DNA from: an uncultured Campylobacter sp. | Lineage (GTDB): Bacteria > Campylobacterota > Campylobacteria > Campylobacterales > Campylobacteraceae | Length of the DNA stretch: 19,518 nt | Assembly: GCF_937890585.1 (NCBI RefSeq) | Contig: NZ_CALACG010000264.1 | Span: 1-19,518, forward strand | Direction of reading: 5' to 3' | Shown: positions 8,567 through 16,167 of the stretch, in pieces | Numbering within the stretch: the first letter of the stretch is position 1 | Layout: the number at the start of each line of letters is the position of its first letter | Program-made: the position numbers and the translations under genes | Notes under the pieces: model-generated | What the model was told of the DNA's origin: nothing | The model's input: the letters and a program-made list of their open reading frames with translations, nothing else | Databases searched by the model: none

Positions 8567-8582
8567 GGGTTAAATTTAACCC
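8567..8582. repeat. 16-base perfect palindrome after cheR
   Basis: GGGTTAAATTTAACCC begins directly after the cheR stop codon. As a transcript it could fold into a 6-bp stem with an AATT loop; as DNA it is a two-fold symmetric site. No T-run follows at once. It could be part of a termination region or an operator for the gyrA promoter region about 40 bases downstream. Its role is inferred. Confidence 0.5.
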
Positions 8583-8590
8583 AGGCCGCT

Positions 8591-8609
8591 TTGCCCTTAG
8601 CAAGTTTTT
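8591..8609 (+). terminator. Possible weak terminator between cheR and gyrA
   Basis: A short stem (TTGC at 8591-8594 with GCAA at 8600-8603, extendable by one wobble pair, loop CCTTA) is followed by GTTTTTA. The stem is short, so termination would be weak unless combined with the palindrome just upstream. Confidence 0.3.
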
Positions 8610-8612
8610 ATC

Positions 8613-8628
8613 AATTTTTGGCTAAAAT
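8613..8628 (+). promoter_or_regulatory. Candidate gyrA promoter (sigma70)
   Basis: The -10-like TAAAAT at 8623-8628 follows a T-rich stretch (AATTTTTGGC), the usual Campylobacter sigma70 layout. It leaves a leader of about 20 bases before the gyrA ATG at 8655, which has AAGGA at 8645-8649. A very similar arrangement, TTTTTGGATAATAT, precedes hemE. Confidence 0.5.
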
Positions 8629-8654
8629 TCCACAAGCTAAATTTAAGGATAAAA

Positions 8655-11276
8655 ATGAAAGACAATCTACTTGAATTAACTCAAGATATCGCTTCAGTTG
8701 ATATCGAAGATTCTATAAAAAATAGCTATCTTGACTACTCTATGAGCGTCATCGTCGGACGTGCTTTGCCTGACGCTAGAGACGGACTAAAGCCAGTTCA
8801 TAGAAGAATTTTATACGCTATGGACAACCTTGGCGTTGGCAGCAGAAGTGCCTATATGAAGTCAGCTCGTATCGTCGGCGAAGTCATCGGTAAGTACCAC
8901 CCACACGGCGACATAGCGGTTTATGACGCACTTGTTCGTATGGCTCAGAAATTTTCTATGCGTTATCCAGTCGTTGATGGACAAGGAAACTTTGGCTCGA
9001 TTGACGGCGACAGCGCAGCTGCGATGCGTTATACCGAAGCTAGAATGACTATGCTTACTGAAGAGCTTTTAAAAGATATCGACAAAGACACGGTTGATTT
9101 TGTGCCAAACTACGATGATAGAGAGGTCGAGCCAGATGTTTTGCCTAGCCGTGTGCCAAATTTATTATTAAACGGCTCAAGCGGTATCGCGGTCGGTATG
9201 GCGACAAATATCCCACCACACAGCCTTGATGAGCTAATAGACGGTCTTTTGCTACTTCTTGAAAACAAAGAGGCGACACTTGAAGAGGTGATGGAATTTA
9301 TAAAAGGTCCAGACTTCCCAACTGGCGGTATCATCTTTGGTAAAAAAGGCATCATAGAGGCCTACCGCACTGGTCGTGGCAGGGTCAAGCTAAGAGCCAA
9401 AACTCACATAGAAAAAAAGCCAAACAAAGATGTCATAGTAATCGACGAGCTGCCTTATCAAACAAACAAAGCAAGACTTATCGAGCAGATCGCTGAGCTT
9501 GTAAAAGATAAGCAGATAGAGGGCATCAGCGAGGTTAGAGATGAGTCCGATAAAGACGGCATCCGCGTAGTTATCGAGCTAAAACGCGACGCGATGAGCG
9601 ACATCGTGCTAAATAATCTCTTTAAATCAACCACGATGGAGAGCACTTTTGGCGTTATTATGCTTGCTATTAATAACAAAGAGCCAAAGGTATTTAACCT
9701 TATCGAGCTACTTAAGCTATTTTTAAATCACAGAAAAACCGTTATCATTAGAAGAACGATATTTGAGCTTGAAAAAGCGCGCGCAAGAGCCCACATCTTA
9801 GAGGGTCTAAAGATCGCACTTGATAATATCGACGAGGTGATCGAGCTTATTAGAAATAGTGCTGATACAGCGGTTGCTAGAGAAGGTTTGATGAGTAAAT
9901 TTAATCTCTCAGAGCTTCAAGCAAACGCTATCCTTGATATGCGTCTAAGCAAGCTTACAGGCCTAGAGAGAGAAAAACTAGAGGCCGAGCTAGCCGAGCT
10001 TATGGCTGAGATCGCAAGACTTGATGAAATTTTAAAGAGCGAGACATTGCTTGAAAATTTGATCAAAGAAGAGCTTCTTGAGATCAAAAATAAATTTAAA
10101 GTACCAAGAGTGACTGAGATCGTTGATGACTACGATGATATTGACATTGAAGATCTTATACCAAATGAAAATATGGTCGTAACCATAACTCACCGCGGCT
10201 ACATCAAGCGTGTGCCAAGCAAGCAGTACGAGAAGCAAAAACGCGGTGGCAAGGGCAAAGTAGCGGTCACGACATACGATGATGACTTCATAGAGAGCTT
10301 CTTTACTTCAAATACTCACGATACGCTTATGTTTGTGACTGACCGCGGACAGCTCTACTGGCTAAAAGTCTATAAGATCCCAGAGGGAAGCCGCACAGCA
10401 AAGGGCAAAGCAGTTGTAAATTTGATCCAGTTGCAGCCTGATGAGAAGATCAAAGCGATCATCCCAACGACTGATTTTGACGAGAGCAAATCTCTAGCAT
10501 TCTTCACTAAAAACGGCATCGTGAAACGCACAAATTTAAGTGAGTTTAAAAACATCCGCTCAGTTGGCGTAAGAGCGATAAGCCTCGATGAGAACGACGA
10601 GCTAGTAACTGCACTCATCGCTCAAACATACGATGATATGCCAGTTACTGACCCAGAAAATGAGCTAAGCGTTGAAACGGAGGTGCTTGAAGTTGAAGAG
10701 CTTCAAAACGAGATCGACGAAGATAGCGCAAATGCTGAAGAAGACGCAAACTCAGGCGATGAGACAATGCTGTTTGTCGTTACTAAAAAGGGTATGTGTC
10801 TTAAATTTAAGATCAGCAAGGTTCGCCAAATGGGTAGAACTGCACGCGGCGTAACTGGCATTAAATTTAAAGAGCCAGGCGATGAGGTCGTAGGCGCAGC
10901 AGTCATCGAAAGCAATGACCAAGAAATTTTAAGTATATCTCAAAAAGGTATCGGCAAGCGCACAACCGCTGATGAGTACCGCTTGACAAACCGCGGCGGC
11001 AAAGGTGTTATCTGCATGAAACTAACAAGCAGAACAGGCGATCTTGTGGGCGTTGTGATGGTTGATGAAGAGCAAGACCTTATGGCTCTAACATCAAGTG
11101 GTAAGATGATAAGAGTTGATATGCAAAGCATCCGCAAAGCAGGACGTAACACAAGTGGCGTTATCGTCGTAAATGTAGATGGCGATGATGTTGTAAGTAT
11201 CGCAAGATGCCCTAAGGCAGATGATGGCGAGGACGAGGACGAAGCACCAAGCGAAGATATGGGGCTTTTGGAATAA
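8655..11276 (+). CDS. gyrA: DNA gyrase subunit A, Ile at the quinolone-resistance codon
   Basis: DNA-cutting and DNA-wrapping subunit of gyrase (A2B2), which introduces negative supercoils. The 873 residues match Campylobacter GyrA. Seen: winged-helix/tower domain with active-site Tyr126 in AAMRYTEAR; long coiled coil (about 370-490); C-terminal beta-pinwheel beginning near the GyrA box QKRGGKG (528-534), which wraps DNA. Between blades there is an acidic insertion (about 660-703), and the C-terminus is an acidic tail. The resistance-determining region reads [10 protein letters not shown]: residue 87 is Ile (ATA, 8913-8915), where C. jejuni wild type has Thr86 (ACA). That change is the classic cause of high-level fluoroquinolone resistance in Campylobacter; Asp91 is unchanged. 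flgP follows 44 bases later, and the stop lies inside a candidate sigma54 promoter. Confidence 0.98.
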   Translation: MKDNLLELTQDIASVDIEDSIKNSYLDYSMSVIVGRALPDARDGLKPVHRRILYAMDNLGVGSRSAYMKSARIVGEVIGKYHPHGDIAVYDALVRMAQKFSMRYPVVDGQGNFGSIDGDSAAAMRYTEARMTMLTEELLKDIDKDTVDFVPNYDDREVEPDVLPSRVPNLLLNGSSGIAVGMATNIPPHSLDELIDGLLLLLENKEATLEEVMEFIKGPDFPTGGIIFGKKGIIEAYRTGRGRVKLRAKTHIEKKPNKDVIVIDELPYQTNKARLIEQIAELVKDKQIEGISEVRDESDKDGIRVVIELKRDAMSDIVLNNLFKSTTMESTFGVIMLAINNKEPKVFNLIELLKLFLNHRKTVIIRRTIFELEKARARAHILEGLKIALDNIDEVIELIRNSADTAVAREGLMSKFNLSELQANAILDMRLSKLTGLEREKLEAELAELMAEIARLDEILKSETLLENLIKEELLEIKNKFKVPRVTEIVDDYDDIDIEDLIPNENMVVTITHRGYIKRVPSKQYEKQKRGGKGKVAVTTYDDDFIESFFTSNTHDTLMFVTDRGQLYWLKVYKIPEGSRTAKGKAVVNLIQLQPDEKIKAIIPTTDFDESKSLAFFTKNGIVKRTNLSEFKNIRSVGVRAISLDENDELVTALIAQTYDDMPVTDPENELSVETEVLEVEELQNEIDEDSANAEEDANSGDETMLFVVTKKGMCLKFKISKVRQMGRTARGVTGIKFKEPGDEVVGAAVIESNDQEILSISQKGIGKRTTADEYRLTNRGGKGVICMKLTSRTGDLVGVVMVDEEQDLMALTSSGKMIRVDMQSIRKAGRNTSGVIVVNVDGDDVVSIARCPKADDGEDEDEAPSEDMGLLE

Positions 11277-11284
11277 AATTTGCT
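11268..11284 (+). promoter_or_regulatory. Sigma54 (RpoN) promoter of flgP
   Basis: TTGGAATAAAATTTGCT has the obligatory GG (11270-11271) and GC (11282-11283) separated by exactly 10 bases, with TTGG and TTTGC flanks as in Campylobacter RpoN boxes. It straddles the gyrA stop codon (11274-11276). Predicted transcription start is near 11294, leaving a leader of about 26 bases with AAAAAAGG (11307-11314) before the flgP ATG. The match is clear; use in vivo is inferred. Confidence 0.7.
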
Positions 11285-11320
11285 GTTAAATTTTAAATAA
11301 AAGCATAAAAAAGGTTGTTT

Positions 11321-11821
11321 ATGAAGGTTAAAATTTTATCTTTTGCTTTGATGATCGCTATTTTTGGCGGCTGCTCATTTAATGGCTTTATGGGCGAGCC
11401 AACTAGCACATCAAACCGCAACGTAGTCATCCAAAAGGTCGATAAAGACGATCTTAGAGAGGTGATGAAAAAAGAGAAGATGATATATGATAGCGCTCCA
11501 AGAGAGACTACATTTAGAGCCACAGGTGAGGGCATAGCTCCGCTAAATTCGCTCTCATACGCTCAGTCGGTCACTCTTGCAAAAAGAGCAGCGATGGCTG
11601 ATGCTTATTCGCAGCTTGCTGGCAAGCTCTATGGCGTAAAGATCAACGCTGAAGATACCGTTAGAGACGCGATGTTAAACGACTCATCTATCACTTCAAA
11701 GGTCCAAGGTCTTGTCAAAAACGCAAGGATCGTAAGTGAAAATTTCAAAGACGGGCTTTATAAGGTAAATATGGAGCTTAAGATAGACGAAGATAAGTGG
11801 CGAGAAGTCTTTTCTTACTAA
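11321..11821 (+). CDS. flgP: Flagellar basal-disk lipoprotein FlgP (LPP20 family)
   Basis: In C. jejuni FlgP is an outer-membrane-associated lipoprotein that builds the large periplasmic basal disk of the motor and is needed for motility. Here: 166 residues with a lipoprotein signal peptide, basic start (MKVK), hydrophobic core and lipobox FGGC with the lipidated Cys at 18. The LPP20-like domain (about 70-163) includes AQSVTLAKRAAMADAYSQLA, then GVKI and an alternating strand region to the end. The ATG at 11321 with AAAAAAGG upstream is preferred; an in-frame TTG two codons earlier sits too close to that site. The order gyrA-flgP-flgQ-flgR-asd matches what I recall of C. jejuni and supports the name. 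Its 3' end overlaps flgQ by 25 bases. Confidence 0.9.
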   Translation: MKVKILSFALMIAIFGGCSFNGFMGEPTSTSNRNVVIQKVDKDDLREVMKKEKMIYDSAPRETTFRATGEGIAPLNSLSYAQSVTLAKRAAMADAYSQLAGKLYGVKINAEDTVRDAMLNDSSITSKVQGLVKNARIVSENFKDGLYKVNMELKIDEDKWREVFSY

Positions 11822-12189
11822 CGATACTTTTAAATTTCGCCTTTTGCCTGGAGGAGTTTATCTTCTGGGCAAAGGTCGATACGGCAAATCATATCATCGC
11901 ACATGAGGAAATTTCTTTCTCAAAGGCGATGACTCTAACACCAAATCCAAAACCAAAATTTCTTTGCCAGATAGACGCTTTTAAAGATGAAAACACCACA
12001 ACTCTTGGCTTTTTAAATTTACACAAGGATGAGATATTTGACTGCTTTGCCTTAAAAAAAGTGATGATAAAAAATGAATTTAAAAGAAAAAATAACGAGA
12101 TCTCACACAGCTCAAATTTGAAAATTTTGCCAGTTAGATTTATGGTGGAATTTAAGCCAAAATCCGCTATCATCGGCACACTTCAATAA
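11797..12189 (+). CDS. flgQ: Probable FlgQ, exported FlgP partner
   Basis: A 130-residue protein starting at GTG (11797) inside the 3' end of flgP. It begins with a signal peptide: Ala-Arg-Ser, then the hydrophobic core LFLLTILLNFAF, with likely cleavage near Cys17 (not a good lipobox). The mature part has no motif I recognise; it contains two Cys (within FLCQID and FDCFAL) and a Lys/Asn-rich middle. The name rests on position: in C. jejuni flgQ lies between flgP and flgR, and its product is needed for FlgP stability and motility. An A7 tract at 12054-12060 is a possible slippage site. The gap to flgR is only 12 bases, so the genes are probably one transcript. Confident that it is a gene, less so of the name. 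Confidence 0.75.
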   Translation: MARSLFLLTILLNFAFCLEEFIFWAKVDTANHIIAHEEISFSKAMTLTPNPKPKFLCQIDAFKDENTTTLGFLNLHKDEIFDCFALKKVMIKNEFKRKNNEISHSSNLKILPVRFMVEFKPKSAIIGTLQ

Positions 12190-12201
12190 AAAAGAGATCA
12201 A

Positions 12202-13356
12202 ATGAATATCGTCATAGTAGAAGATGACATCAATATGCGAAAGTCGCTTGAGATCGCGCTTGGAGAGTACGATGAGCTAAACATCAAAAGCTATAAGAGC
12301 GCAGTTGAGGCCCTAAAAAAGCTAGGCGATGACACTGATCTAATAATCACCGATATAAACATGCCAAAAATGGACGGACTCGAGTTCATAAAAGAGCTAA
12401 ACGGTAAATTTGACGTCATCATAATGACTGGAAACGCCACACTAAATAAGGCGATCGAGAGCGTCAGGCTTGGCGTGAAGGACTTTTTAACCAAGCCGTT
12501 TGACGTCTCAACGCTATATGAAGCGATAAAAAGGGTAGAAGCGCTAAAACAAAAAACTCCAAAAAGCATAAAAAAAGCTGAAGAAAAAAGCGAAAATAAC
12601 GGCTTTTTAGCCACTTCAAAGGCACTTGAAGCAACGCTAAATATCGCGCTAAAAGCTGCAAGAACGGACGCCTCAGTCATGCTTAGCGGCGAAAGCGGCG
12701 TTGGCAAGGAGGTCTTTGCTAAATTTATCCACGCAAACTCACCTAGAAAAGGTGCGGCATTTATTGCTTTAAATATGGCAGCGATACCTGAAAATTTGAT
12801 AGAAAGCGAGCTTTTTGGCTTTGAAAAAGGTGCATTTACCGACGCAGCTACTACCAAAAAAGGGCAGTTTGAGCTGGCAAATGGCGGAACGCTATTTTTA
12901 GATGAGATCGGCGAGATGCCTATAAATTTACAGCCAAAATTGCTTCGTGCCTTGCAGGAGCGCGAGATAACAAGGCTTGGCGCTACAAAGAGCGAAAAGA
13001 TAGACGTTCGCATCATCTGCGCTACAAATGCAAATTTAGAGCTTGCTATGAAAGAGGGCAGATTTAGAGAGGATCTTTTCTACCGCCTAAACACGATCCC
13101 GCTTTTCATCCCGCCACTTCGCGAGCGAAAGGATGAAATTTTACCTATCGCGAATGATATTTTGGAAAAGTGCTGCAAAGAGTATGGCTTTGAGGCTAAA
13201 AATTTCTCAAAAGCAGCCAAAGAGGAGCTTTTAGGCTACGACTACCCAGGCAACATAAGAGAGCTCATCTCAGTCGTGCAGCGTGCAGCGATACTAAGCG
13301 AGGGCGATGAAATTTTGCCAAAAGATCTATTTTTGCAAGCAAGAAGTAAAAAATAG
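12202..13356 (+). CDS. flgR: Sigma54 activator FlgR without DNA-binding domain
   Basis: NtrC-family response regulator that, after phosphorylation by the kinase FlgS, activates sigma54 transcription of rod, hook and related flagellar genes. 384 residues: receiver domain (about 1-112, phospho-acceptor Asp51 in ITDINMPKMDG, Lys98 in LTKPF), Lys-rich linker (about 113-133), then the sigma54-interaction AAA+ domain with Walker A GESGVGKE (163-170), loop GAFTDA (210-215; a variant of GAFTGA), Walker B GGTLFLDEIGEM (228-239), arginine-finger region FREDLFYRL and sensor II YPGNIREL. The protein stops about 20 residues after the AAA+ lid, so no Fis-type helix-turn-helix is present. This resembles H. 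pylori FlgR and is shorter than C. jejuni FlgR. AAGAG at 12192-12196 precedes the ATG. Confidence 0.94.
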   Translation: MNIVIVEDDINMRKSLEIALGEYDELNIKSYKSAVEALKKLGDDTDLIITDINMPKMDGLEFIKELNGKFDVIIMTGNATLNKAIESVRLGVKDFLTKPFDVSTLYEAIKRVEALKQKTPKSIKKAEEKSENNGFLATSKALEATLNIALKAARTDASVMLSGESGVGKEVFAKFIHANSPRKGAAFIALNMAAIPENLIESELFGFEKGAFTDAATTKKGQFELANGGTLFLDEIGEMPINLQPKLLRALQEREITRLGATKSEKIDVRIICATNANLELAMKEGRFREDLFYRLNTIPLFIPPLRERKDEILPIANDILEKCCKEYGFEAKNFSKAAKEELLGYDYPGNIRELISVVQRAAILSEGDEILPKDLFLQARSKK

Positions 13357-13369
13357 GTAAAAATTTAAG

Positions 13370-13386
13370 TTTTTGACTAGTAAAAT
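13370..13386 (+). promoter_or_regulatory. Candidate asd promoter
   Basis: TAAAAT at 13381-13386, preceded by a T-rich TTTTTGACTAG, lies in the 70-base gap between flgR and asd and fits a Campylobacter sigma70 -10. It would let asd be transcribed independently of the flagellar genes upstream. Confidence 0.4.
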
Positions 13387-13426
13387 TATGCAAATTAAGA
13401 AAATTAAAAGAAACCAAGGAGAGCAG

Positions 13427-14452
13427 ATGAGAAAATTTAACGTAGCAGTCGTTGGTGCTACTGGAGCGGTCGGCGAAGAGCTTTTTAGAGTTATGGAGGA
13501 GGTTGATTTCCCAGTTGGTGAGCTTTTGCCACTTGCAAGTGCAAAGAGCGTTGGCATGGAGATCGAATTTAAGGGCAAACACTACAAAGTAAAAGAGCTA
13601 ACCGAGAAAGTTTTTAGCGAGCATGAGATCGATATCGCATTTTTTAGCGCAGGCGGCTCAGTTTCAGAGAAATTTGCCAAATTTGCAGCTGACAGCGGCG
13701 CGGTAGTTATCGACAATACTAGCCATTTTAGAATGGATAAAGATATCCCACTAGTCGTGCCTGAGTGTAACCCAAGTGACATTGCCATGTGGAAAAACCG
13801 CGGCATCATCGCAAATCCAAACTGCTCAACCATCCAAATGGTGCAAATTTTAAAGCCACTAAACGACGCTTTTGGTATCAACAGGGTCGATGTTTCTACC
13901 TATCAAGCAGCAAGCGGCGCTGGCAAAGAGGGTATGGAGGAGCTTGTTGTGCAGATGCAAAAGTTTTTTGAATTTAAGCTTGATGAGTGCGAGCCAAAGG
14001 TCTTTGCACACCGCCTAGCGCTAAACGTGATTCCTCACATCGATGTTTTTTTGGATAACGACTACACAAAAGAAGAGATGAAAATGGTCAATGAAACGCA
14101 AAAAATCCTTCACAAAGATATCGAAGTGAGCGCAACTTGCGTGCGTGTGCCAGTGCTTAGAAGCCACTCTGAGGCGATCACTATCCACTTCGATAAGGAC
14201 GTGAGCGCAGATGCGGCAAGAGAGGTTTTAAGTAAAGCTCCAAGCGTCGTCGTAGTCGATAATCCAGCTAAAAAAGAGTATCCGATGCCTACTATCTCAA
14301 GCGATACAAACGAGACTTACGTTGGCAGGATCAGGGTAGATAACTTTAGATCAAATGTACTTCACCTTTGGTGCAGTGCCGACCAGATCCGTGTGGGAGC
14401 TGCGACAAATGCCGTCAGGATCGCACAAAAATGGATCGCGATGCAGGAGTAG
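13427..14452 (+). CDS. asd: Aspartate-semialdehyde dehydrogenase
   Basis: Reduces aspartyl phosphate to aspartate-4-semialdehyde with NADPH, feeding lysine/diaminopimelate (cell wall), threonine and methionine synthesis. 341 residues, normal for the family. Seen: nucleotide-binding GATGAVGEE (about 9-17), the active-site Cys133 in NPNCSTIQ, YQAASGAGKEGMEEL (about 158-172), and the C-terminal RVPVLRSHSEAI with the conserved Arg/His. The ATG at 13427 is chosen because AAGGAG (13416-13421) sits five bases upstream; the frame is open further up (TTG at 13373), but without a site. In C. jejuni asd also follows flgR. It has no known flagellar role. Confidence 0.97.
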   Translation: MRKFNVAVVGATGAVGEELFRVMEEVDFPVGELLPLASAKSVGMEIEFKGKHYKVKELTEKVFSEHEIDIAFFSAGGSVSEKFAKFAADSGAVVIDNTSHFRMDKDIPLVVPECNPSDIAMWKNRGIIANPNCSTIQMVQILKPLNDAFGINRVDVSTYQAASGAGKEGMEELVVQMQKFFEFKLDECEPKVFAHRLALNVIPHIDVFLDNDYTKEEMKMVNETQKILHKDIEVSATCVRVPVLRSHSEAITIHFDKDVSADAAREVLSKAPSVVVVDNPAKKEYPMPTISSDTNETYVGRIRVDNFRSNVLHLWCSADQIRVGAATNAVRIAQKWIAMQE

Positions 14453-14502
14453 TTTGCATTAAAATTAATTGCGATCTTGCACCTAAAATTTAAGGAAAAA
14501 AC

Positions 14503-14510
14503 TATAAAAT
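14503..14510 (+). promoter_or_regulatory. Candidate -10 element before the YqhA gene
   Basis: TATAAAAT lies 34 bases before the TTG start of the next gene. The predicted start of transcription, near 14517, would fall inside the first arm of the hairpin at 14514-14538. Confidence 0.35.
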
Positions 14511-14513
14511 ACC

Positions 14514-14543
14514 CCCTTTTTAAATTTCACAAAAAGGGTTTTT
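14514..14543 (+). terminator. Hairpin plus T-run that covers the next ribosome binding site
   Basis: CCCTTTTT (14514-14521) and AAAAAGGG (14531-14538) form a perfect 8-bp stem with a 9-base loop, followed by TTTTTA. This is the shape of a modest intrinsic terminator for asd. The second arm is also the only Shine-Dalgarno (AAGGG) of the TTG-started gene at 14545, so the same structure would hide the ribosome binding site in a read-through transcript. Which role applies is not decided by sequence. Confidence 0.5.
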
Positions 14544-14544
14544 A

Positions 14545-15051
14545 TTGCGTAAAATATTTGAGAGAATTTTGCTTGCAAGCAACAGTTTCACGCTTTTTCC
14601 AGTAGTTTTTGGCCTTTTAGGCGCGATCGCACTTTTCATCATCGCTAGCTACGATGTCGGCAAAGTGCTTTTAGAGGTTTATAAATATTTCTTTGCTGCG
14701 GATTTTCACGTTGAAAATTTCCATTCAGAAGTCGTTGGAGAGATAGTTGGAGCGATCGATCTATACTTGATGGCGCTTGTTCTTTATATATTTAGCTTTG
14801 GAATTTACGAGCTTTTCATCTCAGAGATCGCGCAGCTAAAGCAGTCAAAGCAGAGCAAAGTCCTAGAGGTTCACTCTCTTGATGAGCTAAAAGACAAGCT
14901 TGGCAAAGTGATCGTCATGGTTTTAATCGTAAATTTCTTCCAAAGAGTGCTTCATGCAAACTTCACAACTCCGCTTGAAATGGCCTATCTTGCGGCTTCT
15001 ATCCTCGCACTTTGCCTTGGACTTTACTTCCTTCACAAGGGCGAACACTAA
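14545..15051 (+). CDS. YqhA family (UPF0114) membrane protein
   Basis: A 168-residue inner-membrane protein matching the YqhA/UPF0114 pattern: N-terminal FERILLASNSFTLFPVVFGL, a first helix (about 17-37), a polar segment, a helix around LYLMALVLYIFSFGIYELF (about 73-91), a charged loop ending in HSLDELKDKLGKVIVM, a third helix with FFQRVLHA, and a last helix (about 146-163). The family is widespread in proteobacteria and its role is not established. The start is TTG at 14545; the next in-frame Met is in the second helix and is too late. Its ribosome binding site lies in the hairpin noted just upstream, and a strong symmetric hairpin follows the stop. Confidence 0.88.
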   Translation: MRKIFERILLASNSFTLFPVVFGLLGAIALFIIASYDVGKVLLEVYKYFFAADFHVENFHSEVVGEIVGAIDLYLMALVLYIFSFGIYELFISEIAQLKQSKQSKVLEVHSLDELKDKLGKVIVMVLIVNFFQRVLHANFTTPLEMAYLAASILALCLGLYFLHKGEH

Positions 15052-15080
15052 AATTTTAAGCGTTTTTACGCTTAAAATTT
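15051..15080. terminator. Strong symmetric hairpin, probable terminator
   Basis: AAATTTTAAGCG (15051-15062) pairs perfectly with CGCTTAAAATTT (15069-15080) around a TTTTTA loop (12 bp, 13 with the T-A closing pair). It starts at the last base of the YqhA-gene stop codon. The outer parts are A/T runs on both strands, so it could terminate in either direction. Confidence 0.7.
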
Positions 15081-15102
15081 CTCCTACATCTTTTCTTTAG
15101 CT

Positions 15103-15117
15103 ATTTTTGGATAATAT
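15103..15117 (+). promoter_or_regulatory. Candidate hemE promoter
   Basis: The -10-like TAATAT at 15112-15117 follows ATTTTTGGA, matching the layout before gyrA. AAAGGA (15133-15138) serves as the hemE ribosome binding site. Confidence 0.5.
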
Positions 15118-15144
15118 CCATTTTAAAAATTTAAAGGAAATTTT

Positions 15145-16167
15145 ATGATATTCATAGACGCTTGCTTGAAAAAACCTACGCCATACACGCCTGTTTGGAT
15201 GATGCGCCAAGCTGGCAGATATTTGCCAGAATATATGGCTGTAAGAGCTAAAGCAGGGGACTTTTTATCACTTTGTAAAGACTATAAAAAGGCTAGTGAG
15301 GTCACACTTCAGCCAGTTGATATCTTAGGCGTTGATGCGGCTATTTTATTTAGCGACATCCTTGTCGTGCCACTTGAAATGGGCATGGATCTACGCTTTG
15401 AAAAGGGCGAAGGACCAGTCTTTACAAGGCCTTTGCGTGATGAGGCCGCACTTGATGCACTTAGTATCGAAAGATCGGTTAAAAGCTTAGCATACGTCTA
15501 TGACACGATCAAACTTACAAGAGAAAATTTAGCCAAAGATAAGGCGCTCATTGGCTTTTGCGGAGCACCATGGACGATAGCTACATATATGATCGAGGGT
15601 GGTGGCAGCAAAAACTATGCGGTCTGCAAAAAAATGCTCTATGAAAACCCAGAATTTTTACACCAAATTTTAGAAAAAGTGACGCAAGCGCTCATCCTTT
15701 ACGTCAAAGAGCAGATAAGAGCTGGCGTAAATGCGGTGCAAATTTTTGACAGCTGGGCGGCCGCACTTGAGGAGCAGGCATATTTTGAGTTTGGATTTAG
15801 CTATATAAATAAGATAGTTGATAGCGTAAAGGCCGAATTTCCAGAGATCCCAGTCATAGTTTTCCCAAAAGGTATAAGCGGCTATTTAGATAAAATTTCA
15901 GGTAAATTTGACGTTTTTGGCGTTGATTGGAGTACGCCGATCGAGCTAGCAAAAGAGAAACTTAGCCCAAGATACGTCCTTCAGGGCAATATGGAGCCAA
16001 CAAGGCTATATAGCAAAAAGGCGATCGATGAGGGAGTTGATAAAATTTTAAGCACAATGAAAGGCGCGCCGCACATTTTCAACCTTGGTCATGGGATATT
16101 GCCAGATGTGCCAGTTGAAAACGCAAAATATTTCATAAAAGAGGTTCAAAGAAAAAGTGCAAGATAG
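15145..16167 (+). CDS. hemE: Uroporphyrinogen decarboxylase HemE
   Basis: Cofactor-free enzyme that decarboxylates the four acetate side chains of uroporphyrinogen III to coproporphyrinogen III in heme synthesis. 340 residues, normal length. Seen: the signature [13 protein letters not shown] (18-30), the catalytic Asp71 in [27 protein letters not shown] (about 135-151), [10 protein letters not shown], the QGNMEP substrate-binding stretch, and [12 protein letters not shown] with His316. ATG at 15145 has AAAGGA seven bases before it. Its own promoter and the terminator upstream suggest it heads an operon with the overlapping radical SAM gene (11-base overlap) and the kinase gene. In C. jejuni hemE is also followed by a radical SAM gene, as I recall. 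Confidence 0.97.
   Translation: MIFIDACLKKPTPYTPVWMMRQAGRYLPEYMAVRAKAGDFLSLCKDYKKASEVTLQPVDILGVDAAILFSDILVVPLEMGMDLRFEKGEGPVFTRPLRDEAALDALSIERSVKSLAYVYDTIKLTRENLAKDKALIGFCGAPWTIATYMIEGGGSKNYAVCKKMLYENPEFLHQILEKVTQALILYVKEQIRAGVNAVQIFDSWAAALEEQAYFEFGFSYINKIVDSVKAEFPEIPVIVFPKGISGYLDKISGKFDVFGVDWSTPIELAKEKLSPRYVLQGNMEPTRLYSKKAIDEGVDKILSTMKGAPHIFNLGHGILPDVPVENAKYFIKEVQRKSAR

Noticed and set aside
12291..13016. Long open frame (241 codons) on the minus strand within flgR
   Set aside because: It is the antisense frame of a strongly conserved NtrC-type gene, is Ser/Phe-rich as expected for a shadow frame, and has no ribosome binding site or family match.
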